DNA of 64,000 nt. Origin: Nemania diffusa (taxonomy: Eukaryota; Ascomycota; Sordariomycetes; Xylariales; Xylariaceae). A model generated the notes under the pieces. The model was not told the origin of the DNA. It saw only the letters and a list, made by a program, of their open reading frames with translations, and made no database searches. Location: positions 4,318,501 to 4,382,500 of the forward strand of contig JBBPUQ010000002.1 of assembly GCA_038501195.1 (NCBI GenBank), given 5' to 3'. A program made the translations under genes and the position numbers. Below are positions 46,101 to 59,127 of the stretch, one piece after another (positions within the stretch are counted from its first letter, which is position 1; every line of letters starts with the position of its first letter).

Positions 46101-49100
46101 AAGCTGGCCTACCCTGCTACGGTTTTACATTTTCTGCTCATCCCGCTAGAACGTAGCGGCGGCGGGTCTGGGTGAAACGGGATTAGCCTACGAGCAATAC
46201 CCATTCGTCGTTACATACGCCTACTCACCGGTAAGCTAGGCATAATATCGGCAGATCTAAGATGTACAGTAGAAATGGGTGGTTTATGGGTAACGCTAGC
46301 ACAGTCCGGGCTCCGGTTTGTTTGTGCGGTCTTACGGAATGGCCAGCGTCTCCCGGTTCGGCTGCGTAACACGCGTGTTGCCGTGTCACAGCTAGTCAGG
46401 TAGTCAGGTAGTCAGTTAGTCCAGTAACTCTGGTAGCTTTTATCCCTTACTTACATATAAGTACAGTACATACATACAAAATAATTACGTGCAAGTTGTA
46501 ACCGCCAGGCAAATATTCTCCATCCGATGTTGCATGGATGAACCCGTTACACAGCGTATGCATTGGCCTGTCGTTTGCTGTTGATGATGTTGCTTGTGCT
46601 GTCTTGGGTTGTCCTGGGTTGTCTTGCCTGTCTATCTATGTATCGGTCGAGACACTGCCGGAGAGTCAGTGAGTGGGTGAGTGAGTAACGTATACGAAAG
46701 TAGCTATGATCGCAACATGATGCCAGCTGAGAGGCGATATGTGTAAGTAGTACGGCCTACTCTGTACTTGCGAGAGGGCGGCTTATGGTGTCTCACAGCC
46801 AGCCTCCGATCATACGCCGCCCCCGGCACCGGGCAGGGCCCCATCTGCGTTTCCTAGGGCGACCACATGTGCCACTTACTGTCTATCTGCGATCTGCTGC
46901 TGTCGGCTCCCGTTGACGACGAGAAATGCATTGGGGCTTTACGCAGCTAGCCGAAACAAAGTTGTACTCTCCCGCCGTTACACTTACACTTACATGTACG
47001 TCACCTAAAAGGTTGCGTTAAGGTCTAGAACTGCGATAGGTTTTGCCACAGGAACGACGTATTACGCATATACTTATGTAGGCCAGCCTCGTGCCAGCGC
47101 ATTAGCGACTACGCAGTCTCTAGGACAGTGATAGTCGGGAAGGCTACCGAATTCCTCTGCTATGCTATGCCACGCATTACGCAGTATGCTCTTGGCTATG
47201 CTCTTGGCCTTGCGGTTTATTTTCGATGAACAGATAGATAAATGGAAGACCGGAGCTATTTGGTTCGCCACTCAACAGGTGGCTAATGCGACGTATGCCA
47301 TACCTGGATCCTCGCATAGATCCTCGCATGCCGGGAGACGGCGTTGTCGAGTGTCTCGCCGTCAATATCATATCGCCCAGCTCTTCGTCTCACCGAGGGG
47401 ATGGGGTCGAAGGCAAGGACGTACAAACAGTCCCTTTCTTTTCCCTGGATATTACTATACATGAACAAAAAGTAAGGTAACAGGATCGCGAGAACTTCGA
47501 TAGTGGCTGGTCTAGTCCAGATCGTTGGCTGGGCTGGGCTCGGCTGGGCTGAGGGATCAACGCCTGCAGGTTTTTCTACTTGCAGCAGGCGATGGGCTTG
47601 TCCCCCGCCGCCAATGACTACTGGGAAATATGCACAAGACACCCGAACGGCGTCGGATTTGCTCGGAGGCGAAGGATGCGGCAGGATGCGGAGGGCCTTG
47701 ACGCCAGAGATGGCGGCCGGCCCCCACTCCAGTGCTTCTCTGGGACTTGGAAAGTTGTCACCACGTATGCTAGATTACAAGCCAAACGCAGTGTCCTGCA
47801 TGAGCAGGATCACCAACACATCTTGATCCGGGCTGTGGGGATCGCATATCGGAGCAAACCCCTCGGTGTCTCCTTACATACCACGGGAATGCCAGTGCCG
47901 ATGCGGTGAACTCCCATTGTGTGTAGCCAAAATAAACACTGGCGGTGCTCATTTCAATATGGCCCGGTTGTTTTGTGAGGGAGTCGTGGCCTGGGACTAT
48001 GTTTGGCCGACCTGTCACTGGGGGTTGAATCCATCATAAGCCAACTTCATGCAATGGCTCACCGCTCCGCTAGGATGATATTGGTAATAGCCCTTGAAAC
48101 TATTACTAGATGGTACATGGCTACAGTAAACATAACAAATGCTCCGTGTAAAATAAATATGATTACGGTTCACTTGACAACTCAGAGCAGAGGATTAAGC
48201 GACGGGGTCACTTTGTGGATGATAGGCTCTCGCACAAGAATACACTTTGCTACGCAGTACACAAGCCCCCCGTGTGAGGCGGTCAGTAGAAGCACAGCCC
48301 AGCGGCAATAAAAAATGAAATAAAAATGGATTTGCCAGGAATTCGGAAAGTTCAACAAGAAATCGTCGATCCGGCAGTCATAATGATGCCACAAGGTCGC
48401 ACATGCGAGATTGAAGACGTAGATCACGAGATATTCTGACAACCACTTGTCCTCAAAATACCAAGAAAAGAATATCCAAAGAAGCCTCAACACGAATCAG
48501 TGCATGAACAATTACCTAGCACGCTCTACAGTACGTAGGACATGGCGCTACACCGTCAGACGAGAATAAGCACATAGCTATATCACAGAGCCACCCAGGA
48601 ACCAAGCAACCAAGCAAAGAAAGCCAATTCCTCAACGAGAATAAAAAACCCATTCCGCAGCAGCCCCCCTAGGAACCATCCTCCTGAAGAAGGCGGACAG
48701 GGCGTCATCAGAACCACAAACCGTATCCATTCGCTCATCGTGTTTTCCCACGAAAGGCACACTACACTAAATCACCCCATTTTGCCTCCGCCAACGAAAT
48801 TTCGTGCAACAGCTAGCTCTGTAGGCGAATAGACAGCCCCACGGCATACCGAACCAGCAGAACACCTCTCCCTCGGAGGAGGAGGGAGGCAAACAAAAAG
48901 GCGAACGGTCCATTGCGCTGGCGCCGGCCGGTTGGTTCGGTAGACCCGGCTACGCTGTCCTCCTTGGTCTGTGTAGCGTTGTGTAGCCCGCTGGTAGGCC
49001 CGACGACCATCCATCTCCCTCGTTCGCCCTTGTACTATGACTTCCAGAGAGGGAACCCTAAAAGGGAAAAAAATTTCAAATTTTTTGTTTTTTGAAAACG

Positions 49101-50040
49101 TGTTCGTTGCAAGCATACCGGCCCATTGGCGTCAAACCTAAAATGTGCCCACCTATGATACATTCACCTGATAGACAACCGTTGCCTCGGGGTTGGAAAC
49201 ACGCGGCCGTACCTGAGGAAGCGCCGTCGAATGTACGGCACTTTGGCTGGCCGGGATACGCGATTGATTGCTTCATGGACAGTTTCATGTACTATTCATT
49301 CGGTATATGGTAAACAAGCCTTAGCTTCTCACTGGAATAGCCAGAGGCAACCATACTATTCATCGTTGGTGCCTGAGCTTGCATTGATCACATGCATATA
49401 TTCATATGCAAAATTTTCAATATGCAAATTTCAAGGAAGCGGAAATGCCCAAGACAGTTCCTAGAGGGCGAACCCTCCTCTTAGACTCCACTAGTCTAGT
49501 CTAGACTATCATGATTTTGTTAGGTAATTAGCACCAAACCAGATCTGAGTTCGTGTGCAATAGCCTCTGTTGAATGGGATGGCCTTTGTCTAACCCCACT
49601 AGCTGGTCTGTCTATGGACGGTGCTTGATGAGACCAAGGAACTAGACATCTCATAGATGACCGCAGATGACTACAGAGGGAAAAGAACACTTTTCGACGA
49701 AAATGTGAGTTGGCACCTGCCGTGTAATTGATATCTTTTCATTCACATTTCTAGTTTTGTTCTATCCCAGACAATAGAGCCTCCCGACCTGTTCAAATTC
49801 AATTACCTCCAAGAAGCCGTTATGAGTCTGAACTGAAATATACTGGCACTTCAGAGGCGGCCTTCGTAACTGGCATGGTGTGGTAAGACCAGTGCAGTAT
49901 CGAGTGTCACCGCTATAACTATATGTCGACCCTGATACTATCGTACTAATCCAATTATATCGATGAATCGATACTCACCCCCCTATCCGAACTTTCATTT
50001 TCACGGAGTGTTGAGGTGCTGTCGGTGGGACCCCCCGTTT

Positions 50041-53019
50041 CTATCTTAAGGGTCCTGCAACTTTAGACAGGAAGAAAGGGTGCTTTAAAGCTTCTGAAGG
50101 GGTAAGTCGCTTGTCAGGATTGAGCGCGAGACAGCGTTCTAGGAGGTCAACAAAGTTATTAAGATCTCTAGACTCTAAATCAGTCATCCCCCCTGACGCA
50201 GCCATGAGGCGCGTACGCAGATCACGCGTGGGCTTGACGATAGCAAGGGTACGGACGGTTGTCTATGAAAAGGCCGGGTTAGTTAATGTCCGTCGGCACA
50301 GGCTGATCAAGGGGTTAAGACGTTTGAGAGCGTGGAGCCTGTTGACAAAATGAGAGGCCTCAAGTACGCAAATATTGGAACATGTTGTGAATTCGCTACC
50401 ATGTGAACGAGGAGTGGTCATAGACTTGCATGTAACGTAATGGCGAACGTGGATACGAGGTTAAACATCGGATGAATGTTTCATAGGACGATTCCGGGCG
50501 TCCCAGACAGGCCAATAGCTGGCCTAGCCCGGCCGGATATGGAGTCTAGATCGGAGGTATACATGATTGCGTGGAGCTGACCTGTCTCTAGTTGCTGGCC
50601 GCAGGACTTGGGGGCGGGGTCATCCAGGAACGTTGGCATGCAGGGAATAGAATGGAAAACAAAAACAAGGAAGAAACTAGCAACACATACCTTTCCAAGT
50701 GCTTTATCTTGTTCGGCGCTAATAAAGTTTCCAAGCTCGTCGAAATGTAGATGCGATAATTCACCACGTTTGTAGAGTTTGGCGCTGAACTTGCCACGGA
50801 TTTCCATGATAGCTTTGAGCATTTGGTTGTTGCTATCACCCGCAAATAAGATCTTTCCGGTGTACAATTCGTATAACGTACAGCCAATAGACCACATGTC
50901 AATGGCATAATCATATTGCATCCCTAGAATGATCTCGGGTGCTCGATAGAACCGGCTGACGAGGTACGGAGTAATCTCAGTGTGTGCAGTTGCTGCGTCA
51001 GATCGATCAATAGCTGTACCCAAGTCGCAGAGCTTGAGTACGTTGCGAGTCTCGTTGACCTGTACCAAGTTAGTTGTGAATTGTGTAGAAAGATTTCTTG
51101 GGTCTTACGAGAATGTTGTCTGGTTTTAGATCGGCATGTATGATACTGCACTTGCGAAGGTGAGCTAGCGCCACGAATATTTGATGAGCGTAGGCACGAG
51201 TAGCACTCAGGTTAATACCAATGTTGTTGCCAAATTTCCTCAGTACCTCTCGTAGGTTCAAACTGAGATTCTCAAACGCTAGACAAAGATGACCTTTATG
51301 CTCGAAGTGACGCTCGAATTTAACAATGTGTTTGCGGTTCTCGAGATCAGCGTCGTTAAGTTTTTGCAGAATTGCGATCTCGGTGAAGCCTCCCTTCCTC
51401 AAGGCATCATTATTTCGCATCATTTTGATAGCAACAAGCTTCTTGTTAGTGATGTCGACGGCCCGCGCCACACCCGAAAACATGCCTTTACCTAAGGTAG
51501 ATTGAACTTGATACCGACCATTCATAATCTCGCCAATACGGATCTTATAGTACCCATCTTTGTCATCGCCCTCTAAAATACCACCTCCGTTGGGTTGTGC
51601 GAGGGCAGCAGGGTCTTTGCGATCATCGGCAGTGGTATCAAGATGAGCCGTCTTCGGCGCGACAAATCTGTCTTCGTCAAAATCCTCAGCGAACATGTCG
51701 AAATCATCGTCATCGTCAGCCGTTGGTTTCTTCGGGCTTTGCTCTTCGTGGATTGGTGGTATCTCAGCTTTCTGAGCAGAATCCAAAATCTCTCCGTGAG
51801 GTCCGATATGACCATGGCGACGCTCATCTCTCAGCTCATCTTCTCTCATATCAGCTGTGGGATCATAATCTGCGGCAGAAGGCCCATCTTCCTCGTCATC
51901 GCTCCTTAGGTTGCCGTGAATATTGATAAGCTCTCGGTCATTAGCAATATCAAGGGGTACAAGTGTCAATCCTTCATTTAAACCTGGTGAACGGGGGGAT
52001 GAAAAGGCTGTAGTTGAGTCAGTAAGAGAATATTTATTGGCTGAAGAGTCGTTCTCACTAGATTGCGGAGTATTGGCCTCGGTAGCCATTGGCGTACTTC
52101 CTCGTGTTGTGGTCGGGGATAAGCCGTTGGCTTTTTCAGACGATTGCAGGGCTTGTACTAGCATTGGGGTCGCTCGTGACTTTGTAAGAAGCTCTTGACG
52201 TCGACGACGACGGCGCTCTATTTCTGCATCGACATCGACGGGGGTTTCCTCGCCATAAACCATCTCAGGCTCAGATGCCTTTACTAAGTTATCTGTGGGT
52301 GTGTTACCTAAGCCCCTAGGGGTAGAATTCTCGCTAGACGAGGCTGTATCTGTAGTCTTGACTGTAGATGTCTGTTTAGAAGCGTCTGAGGAGTCTTGAA
52401 CGGGTCGTGGGTTGTTTTGGTGGTGACCTGACCTAGTACTGTCGGCACCATTTCGATCTACGTTTCGTCGAGCTCGGTCATTGTTTCGCCTTGAATAATC
52501 ACCTCGGTCTCGGTCTCCTCGTGACGAAGTGTGCGGAGAGCGAGTGCGATTCCTAGGTCGCTTATCGGAATAACGGTCGCGATCTTGACTTCGCTCTCTG
52601 GCCCGGTCGTGGCTGTAGTTCCGATCCCTATCGTCGTAGTGCAGATTGGTGGTTGATGAGCGAGAGGGCGGGCGATCTTCATCGTCGTAAGAAATGCGAG
52701 CACGGCGGTAGCTGTCGCGGGGATCTTCGTAATGAACGCGGAAGCGCCGGGGGTCCGGGTCTAGGCGGCCCCCACGATAGGAATCACGGTCATCGTGAGA
52801 CCGCTTGAGGCCGCGGGGCGAGCGGCTTCGGCGCGAAGCGGTAGGGCGGTGTCTCAAGCCGTTCAAGTACTCTGGGGATCTTGAGCGTGAAAATCTAGCT
52901 CGAGTTCTGTCCATTCGGTCAACACCATGTCCATCAATCTGAGGCAGTGAAGTTGCCTTCGAGTTTCCATCACGGTTCTCTACAATCTCGCCCTCATCAG
53001 AACTGGATGGCGATGCCAT
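50041..53019 (-). CDS. PRP4: Prp4 spliceosomal dual-specificity protein kinase
   Basis: Three exons (53019-51109, 51059-50691 and 50262-50041) give 833 residues. The first about 450 residues are disordered: RS-rich (SRSRSPEYLN, SRRSRSPRG), then acidic with DDDDDFDMFAEDFDEDRF and the conserved YDPTADMREDE. The kinase starts at GRYQVQSTLGKGMFSGVARA with catalytic Lys in VAIKMM. Splicing builds [27 protein letters not shown], with DLG in place of DFG, then ITPYLVSRFYRAPEIILG, the Prp4 activation segment. The last exon gives TTVRTLAIVKPTRDLRTRL and LNPDKRLTPSEALKHPFF. The kinase phosphorylates U4/U6.U5 tri-snRNP proteins during B-complex activation. The 428-nt second intron is unusually long for this window. 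TMA7 is divergent from it. Confidence 0.95.
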
Positions 53020-53783
53020 CTTGCTTGCTCACTTTGTTTTCAGAAGGATGCACACGCGTGTGATCCACCGCCGGTCTTTGCGCGATAGGAAGCAAGGTGT
53101 CAGCTTAGAGAACTCGAGCACGCCAAACGCAGAAAATTGGGCCGAACCGGAAAGTCTGTCTTCTCCTCTCCTCTCCTCTCAATCCCGTCGCATTATTCTG
53201 TATAGTACCGTGCGATGCTGCTCAGGTTGATTACAGCTGAAATGTGAAATGAATTGAAAGTAAAGACGAAGGCGAAGAAAGAGGAATGACGTGGCAGGCA
53301 ACGGATGGAAAGGATATCCGAAAGGTTCGAGTAGCTCCGAAACGCTCCGGTGCGAGGATGGTGATGAGGTGATCAAACAGAAGGACGTCACGCTAAAATT
53401 CTAAATGTATGATTGATGTTGGGTACATGGAAGGCTGAAATGGGGCTAAGGTTTTCCTTACAGGAAAGTGCCCTTCCTATCTACAGTGCAATTACAGTGT
53501 ACGCACGTGTTGCATCTTAATTGGGGAGCCAAACCGCCTGATAAAGAGATAAGATAGATAGGTAATGGATAGGCTGATAAACGAGGTTGATAATCACCCC
53601 ACATTCCAACTGCCTTAACCATCCCTCTCTAGATCTAGTCTACCTAAGCCTCCTGCTCAGATTCTCATCCGGCTGGGATTTCCTCTCGCGACAAGTTCAA
53701 TCCATATCTGCCTCCGCAGTCTTCTTATCTTCCTCAGTATTCTCCCTCTTCACAACCCCCTACAATTCCGCAAATCAGTTACC
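53020..53783. promoter_or_regulatory. Divergent PRP4-TMA7 promoter region
   Basis: These 764 bp separate the start codons of two divergent RNA/translation genes. CT-rich runs lie on the TMA7 side (53620-53760) and TCTCC repeats at 53160-53180. No gene is visible inside. Confidence 0.5.
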
Positions 53784-54104
53784 ATGGGTGGCCAAAACAG
53801 AGAAGGTAGGTCGAGATGCCCCGCACCCATCCTTTGAAGCGGCATGTAAGACTGACGTTCCTGACAGGCGGCAAGGTAAAGCCTCTGAAGGCCCCGAAGA
53901 AGCAACAGAAGGACATGGACGAAGATGAGGTTGCCTTCCGTGAGAAGCAGAAGGCCGGTGAGTCTCCTCCCGCCCATGGATTTTTTCTTTGCGCGAAAGG
54001 CTGACAAGTGGCAAGACGCCAAGGCACGCTCCGAGATGGCCGCTAAAGCTGCTGGCAAAGGGCCTCTAGCCACCGGTGGTATCAAGAAGAGCGGCAAGAA
54101 ATAG
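53784..54104 (+). CDS. TMA7: Translation machinery-associated protein TMA7
   Basis: Three short exons (53784-53805, 53868-53957 and 54016-54104) give 66 residues, the usual size of this family. Start context is ACCATGGG. The product is highly basic: KVKPLKAPKKQQKDMDEDEV, then FREKQKADAKARSEMAAKAA, ending GKGPLATGGIKKSGKK, which is the diagnostic TMA7 C-terminus. Introns are 62 and 58 nt and split Gly and Asp codons. TMA7 associates with ribosomes and affects translation efficiency in yeast. The gene is too fragmented to stand out as one open frame but the assembled sequence is unambiguous. Confidence 0.95.
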
Positions 54105-54973
54105 ACGCGCAAGCCTAACGATTACACGAAATCACGACACTAAGCACGACGATGTAGAGCTGATATGGGCTATGACGACCTTCGAAACGTTCGGGATATT
54201 AGCACGTCGATGCTGAAGGCGTCGTGGAGTTGATGGATACCTCTGCCGTAGCAGTCAATACATTGTCATTGCACATACGGATCGCCGCGTCCTCGCGCAA
54301 TAGCTACCACTGCAGACAAATCATTTTCTGATGTTCAGGAGTATTATGCCTTCTCGACTCATTCTGAGGTAGCAGTCTAACGGAGCCGAAAAGCCTGGGC
54401 CAAATCTAGACAAAATACAATACCCACAAACTAGCCAGGTTGAATATAATAGAGCGAGCATCTCGGAGAGCTGTTCGTAGATACCGATACGTAGAGCAAG
54501 AAGGCTACTCCCCGGAGGCTTTACAATACGAATAGTATTGTTTTAAAAACAAGAAACAGTTTGCTCGGTAACAGGTATTATAAACCTACAAGACAGAAAC
54601 TCTTAGTGAAACGCCTAAAGATCAGTGCATAAGCCGGATCTGTCGAGTCTGAAGCAAGGCTCAGAGACTTATACGAGAAACAGCTGCTGCCATCTGGCAA
54701 GTGTCCACTCTCTACATGCTCGTATCAGAGCTCGTATCTCTCAACCTTAACCTTACAGTCTCAACAGTTGGCGAACCAGCGCCTCGGCTGGCGGTCCTCA
54801 TGAACCAAGTCCCTTGTCACACTTCACATGTTAACGTGATTTACTATGTGCATTTTATTTGATTAGATTATAGATAGTATATAGAGTCCCCATACCTAGC
54901 TTAGATTCCGTCCGAAGACAATGTCAGCAAAATTCATTCATTCACAGCGACCCATCATTTCCATCTGAACTCG
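54105..54973. other. Intergenic region between TMA7 and the PAQR gene
   Basis: Same-strand spacer of 0.87 kb holding the TMA7 3' end and the promoter of the next gene. I see no feature beyond AT-rich patches at 54530-54560 and 54840-54890. Confidence 0.5.
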
Positions 54974-56382
54974 ATGGCGTCTCTCAAGCCAGCTCAATCG
55001 TCCGGTCCCCGCCAGCGCCGGCGGCGCTCCTCGTCCGCCGTCTCGGCACTAACGGACGCGGCGCTAGCGACCGAGCAGAAGATCTCGTCGGCGCTCCTGC
55101 TGCTCTGGGACGAGCTGCCGCACTGGCGGCGCGACAACGGCTTCATCCTATCGGGCTACCGCCCAGCGAGCAACAGCTACGTCTCGTCGTTCTTGAGCGC
55201 CCTTAGCGTGCATAACGAGAGCGTGAACATCTGGACTCATGCCGTGGGCTCACTCGTCCTTGTGCCCCTCGCGGTGCTGTACCTCTACGCCGAGATCGCC
55301 CCGCGCTACCCGAGCGCCGGCCCGGCCGACGAGCTCGTCTTCGCGTGCTTCTTCGGCGGCGCGGCGCTGGTGAGTTAACCGCTGGCGTCATTTTCTTCCC
55401 TTTCTAGTAACTTGAGGGTTCTCGAGATGTCTCGGGGTTATGTTTCGGGAACATGTTTCGAGAATTGTAGAACTACGCAAAGAGTAATTACTGATTCCAG
55501 CGGTTATAGTGCCTCGGCATGAGCGCCACCTTTCACACCTTGTCCAACCACTCCGAATCCGTCGCCAAGTGGGGGAACAAGCTCGATTACTCGGGCATTG
55601 TGTGCTTGATCGTTGGTAGCTTTGTACCAGCCCTATACTACGGGCTCTTCTGTAAGCCCGTGTTAATGAAAGTGTATCTGTATGGAGTAAGTTTTCTCAG
55701 AAAGATAGGGACTTTAGGAATGATATGAAAGATATGATGCAAGAACTAGTTATGCCTGTTGCTAACGTAGGCGTTTTCGCTATCAGATCTTCGTCCTTGG
55801 CCTCGGCTGTGGTGTCGCTTCCTGGGTTGAGCGATTCCGCACACCACGCTGGCGCCCAGTACGTATTCTGATGTCTTTTATACCCCTTTAGGAAATTTCT
55901 TTCCTTCACATGCTTCTGTATACCCTTGAACCTTGAAGGGGCGATTTAAATCGTTACCAAAATCCGCAATTTCTAACCTCGTAACTCTCACAGTACCGAG
56001 CAGCCATGTTCACTGGACTGGGTATATCAGGAGTCATACCCGTTTGCCACGGTCTCACAATTTATGGTTATCAGTCAATGAACGAGCGGATGGGATTAAA
56101 CTGGATCCTTCTTCAGGGAGGGCTGTACATCTTTGGGGCTTTCTTATACGCTGTAAGTACACAACCTAACATATCAGAAATCAACACGGTGGAGATTAAT
56201 ATTGACACCGTCACAAGGTACGTTGGCCCGAGCGATCGTCACCTGGGACCTTCGACATTTGGGGCCACTCACACCAGCTCTTTCATATCCTCATCTTACT
56301 CGCTGCTGCATCTCACCTCAAGGGCATAGCGAAAGCTTTTGACTACCATCATAATATCCTAGACACTCGATGTCCGTTATAG
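54974..56382 (+). CDS. PAQR/hemolysin-III family membrane protein (Izh-like)
   Basis: Five exons, all phase 0, give 322 residues: 54974-55369, 55510-55686, 55787-55858, 55994-56152 and 56218-56382. A basic N-terminus precedes DELPHWRRDNGFILSGYRP and SVHNESVNIWTHAVG, the adiponectin-receptor family entry motif. About seven hydrophobic spans follow. The zinc-site residues are visible: SATFH (His141), KLDYSG (Asp158 nearby) and the C-terminal HSHQLFH (His287 and His291, HxxxH). The last exon, VRWPERSSPGTFDIWGHSHQ, is essential to complete the site. Yeast Izh proteins affect zinc and sterol homeostasis and the receptors are ceramidase-like. The first exon is strongly GC-rich compared with later exons. 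Confidence 0.95.
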
Positions 56383-56629
56383 ATTGCCGGTGTGGTGGCA
56401 TTATAGAAATCCAACTTAGAAGGCGTTAAACGCGTGTACCTAGAAACAAGTAGACTCATAATAAGCCGTGATGATGCTCCGCCAACATCAAGAAAAATTA
56501 CATCTATGCTCAGATGCTATGCTACAATAGCAGGGATAAAACATAAAGCTACAACATTTTGTACATATTATAAACTTTATACGAGAACTAATAACATATT
56601 GTGGCCGTTTCTACTTAGACTAGGTCCAT

Positions 56630-59127
56630 TCAGTCTTCCCCCGAGGCCATCTCAATATCGCCGTCCTCTTCCTCTTCCTCTCCATCATTATCTTCATCTA
56701 TGACATCCATACCGGGGTCATCTTCATTCTCATCATCCTGGTCGGACAGATCATTATCAGGCCGCTTGACTTGCGGCTCGGCGCCAACGTCCATGACTCT
56801 TACCAACCCCGATCCCATGGAGACGGCCGCCCACCAGCTAAATTCAACATTTGGGTTCCAGGCTACAGCCGTAATACGAGTTTGGGGCTCATACAGTACT
56901 ATGGGACCAGGCCCTGTAGTCATGGCCGCTTCCTCGTCAACCTCGCCCTCCGGCTGGCCCACCGTCTTAGGCTGCGACTTTGCCGGTTTGCGGGTGGCCT
57001 TTCCCCTGCTTTTGTTCTTAGTTTGACCTTCTTTCATATTTTTCTCGCGATTTAACCTTTGGGTCTCCGCCATCTTTACACCAGTTGGGTGGGAATTGGG
57101 TTCGGGCAGAAACCCGTGCAGGATCCTGCAAACGCCTCGAGGCGGTACTACTTCCTCACCATCCTGAGCACTCAAAGGCGATGGAGTGCGGAATTCGTGT
57201 TGAAATAACTTCACTTTCATAGTCTTTTCTCTGTGACTTGAGAGCTTACGCAGGGTATTAAATACCCATATACTACCGTCTGTAGTCCCGGCCAGAATGT
57301 ATGGATGACAAGGGCCTATAGAAATACATGTAGGCTGTCCGTTCACAGTGATTAGATGACGGCATAGGGGAAATCCTCGAACGGGCAGGAAAGTTAGGTT
57401 TGGATTCCCAGCGAAAGCCGATGGCCAAATTGAAGCAAATCCTCTAAGATGAGGACTCCAGGAGAGTAAGCTTGGTTGAAGAGATACCATCATATTTGGG
57501 TGATACGTCGTTTCTGCGCTCGGACGGTTCAGGTCCGTTAGAGTTAACACACCTCCAATGGGTACTGTCGAAATAAGGAAGGGATCGGAAGGGTAGCCAG
57601 AGACAATGTCCATGATAGCAGTAGAATGGATGGGATGTCGCTGAAGGATTCGAGGGGGCGAAAGAGACCACACTACTACGGACCCATCCGAGAGGCCAGT
57701 AGCCACACGGTTCATATTGATCCATGTGAAACAAGTGATTTCGATAGAATACTCCTTAGGTGGTTCAAGCAGAATCATCGGCTGCTCGATTTCATCTGTA
57801 TAAAGATGAGCGATAGTTCAACAATTATAGCATGGAAAAGAAACTTACCAAATGTTTCGTGATCGTCTTGCTCTGAAACATTTTGAACACCTACAATCCG
57901 CAATTTGCCGTCGATGCAAAGCACACCTAGCATACGAGTAGTGTCTACGGCGGCGAGGGGTACAGGGCACCATTGTATTCTCGACACTCGACCCCATGGG
58001 AAGCATAATGATTGGGTTAATTTTGGGGCGCATCGTGAGGGCCGAAAGATGCCTCGGCGGCCCTTCACTGTTTCGAACCGTAGTATTTGAACTTTACCTT
58101 CTTTCTGCTCTAACTCCTTAGGGGAATCTTTGAGGTCTTGGTAGTAGGCCTGATCAGAAAAAGGGGTAATCGCAATGGCCAAGAGCTGGCTAACTTGCCC
58201 TTGGGTAGGCGCCCATGCTATAGAAATGGGAATGCCTCCCACGTCGAGAAGCCAGCCCCCAGTTACGGTCGTTTCATCGTCTACGTCACCAATGGGGTGG
58301 CCGGCATCAGAGAATGGAATACTCTCCCCATGTTGTACGCGATACAGTTTTTGATCCGAGACATGGCCTAGCAGCACATCTAGCCCCCCATGAGGTTGAG
58401 GAGTGGACCAATGCAATGCTTTAACTTTGTCAATGCGGGTAGAAATCTGTTGTCGAAACTGATGTACTAAGCGCTTATCATACAATTGACGAAACTTAGA
58501 TCTCTGATCGTCAGCAAAACTGTCGGGCATCCAACCGCACTGGGCCACGAGCAGGCGAGCTTGAGTAGTGAGCTTGGGCGGTATCAGCTCGTGCTGCCAC
58601 CATAATTTTAGGTAGCCGTCGAGAATGACCCTGCGGTCTGGCTTGTCGCCAAACCACCAGTCAACCAATTCGTAAAATCGTGTCCACCTCTTTATAGGCC
58701 CTATGTAGGTCCTCGTCCATCTTTGACCTGGATCTGATGGGTATGGTGGTACTTCAGCAAAGGTACGTTCAGAATTATCAAGCTGGTCTTCCTTCGAGCG
58801 CCTAGGGGTCTTCGCCTTGGCCTTTGCAGCCTTTGCAGCTTTTGCAGCCTTCGCAGCTTTCACAATCCTTGCAGTCGAGCGACGTGTTGGCTCATCGAAG
58901 TCATTGTCATCGTTGCCATCATCATCATCTTCTTCTCCTTCTTCGCCTTGTTCGCTTTGCTGCTCGTCGGCTTCCTCCTCCTCATCTCCAGCAGTGGCGT
59001 CAACGACAAATTCATCTCCAGATGAGTCCGCTCTTAGCAGGGTACTGTCAGCATCGGAAACATCCAAGTCTAGGCCGTAGTCCGGCAGCCCGGATTGTCT
59101 CTTATTATTTGATTGGCGGAGCCTCAT
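56630..59127 (-). CDS. TFC6: TFIIIC subunit Tfc6/Sfc6 (tau91-like WD40 protein)
   Basis: Two exons (59127-57849 and 57795-56630) give 814 residues. The 53-nt intron splits an Asp codon, joining DDHETF-DEIEQPMILLEPP. The N-terminus is acidic and disordered, followed by a Lys/Ala repeat (KAAKAAKAAKAAKAKAK) of AT-hook-like basic character. The central part has YIGPIKRWTRFYELVDWWFG and the WD40-like blades ISIAWAPTQGQVSQLLAIAI, VSRIQWCPVPLA, TCFTWINMNRVATGLSDGSV, GTTDGSIWVFN and ITAVAWNPNVEFSWWAA. The C-terminal tail is very acidic (DGEEEEEDGDIE). The protein is part of the tau-B arm that binds the B-box of Pol III genes. The assignment is by overall fungal pattern. It converges with the PAQR gene, 247 bp apart. 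Confidence 0.88.

Larger units (their letters stand above)
39246..50040. other. Gene-free stretch (10.8 kb)
   Basis: This is the largest gap in the window. The first 1-1.5 kb may be a long leader and promoter of the Ran1-type kinase, including a CT-rich tract (on the coding strand) at 39454-39503. The remainder holds microsatellite-like ACAT/ACCT patches, degenerate CATCC repeats (39885-39966) and a 188-bp hairpin element (42934-43121). No open frame shows a recognisable domain. Confidence 0.55.
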
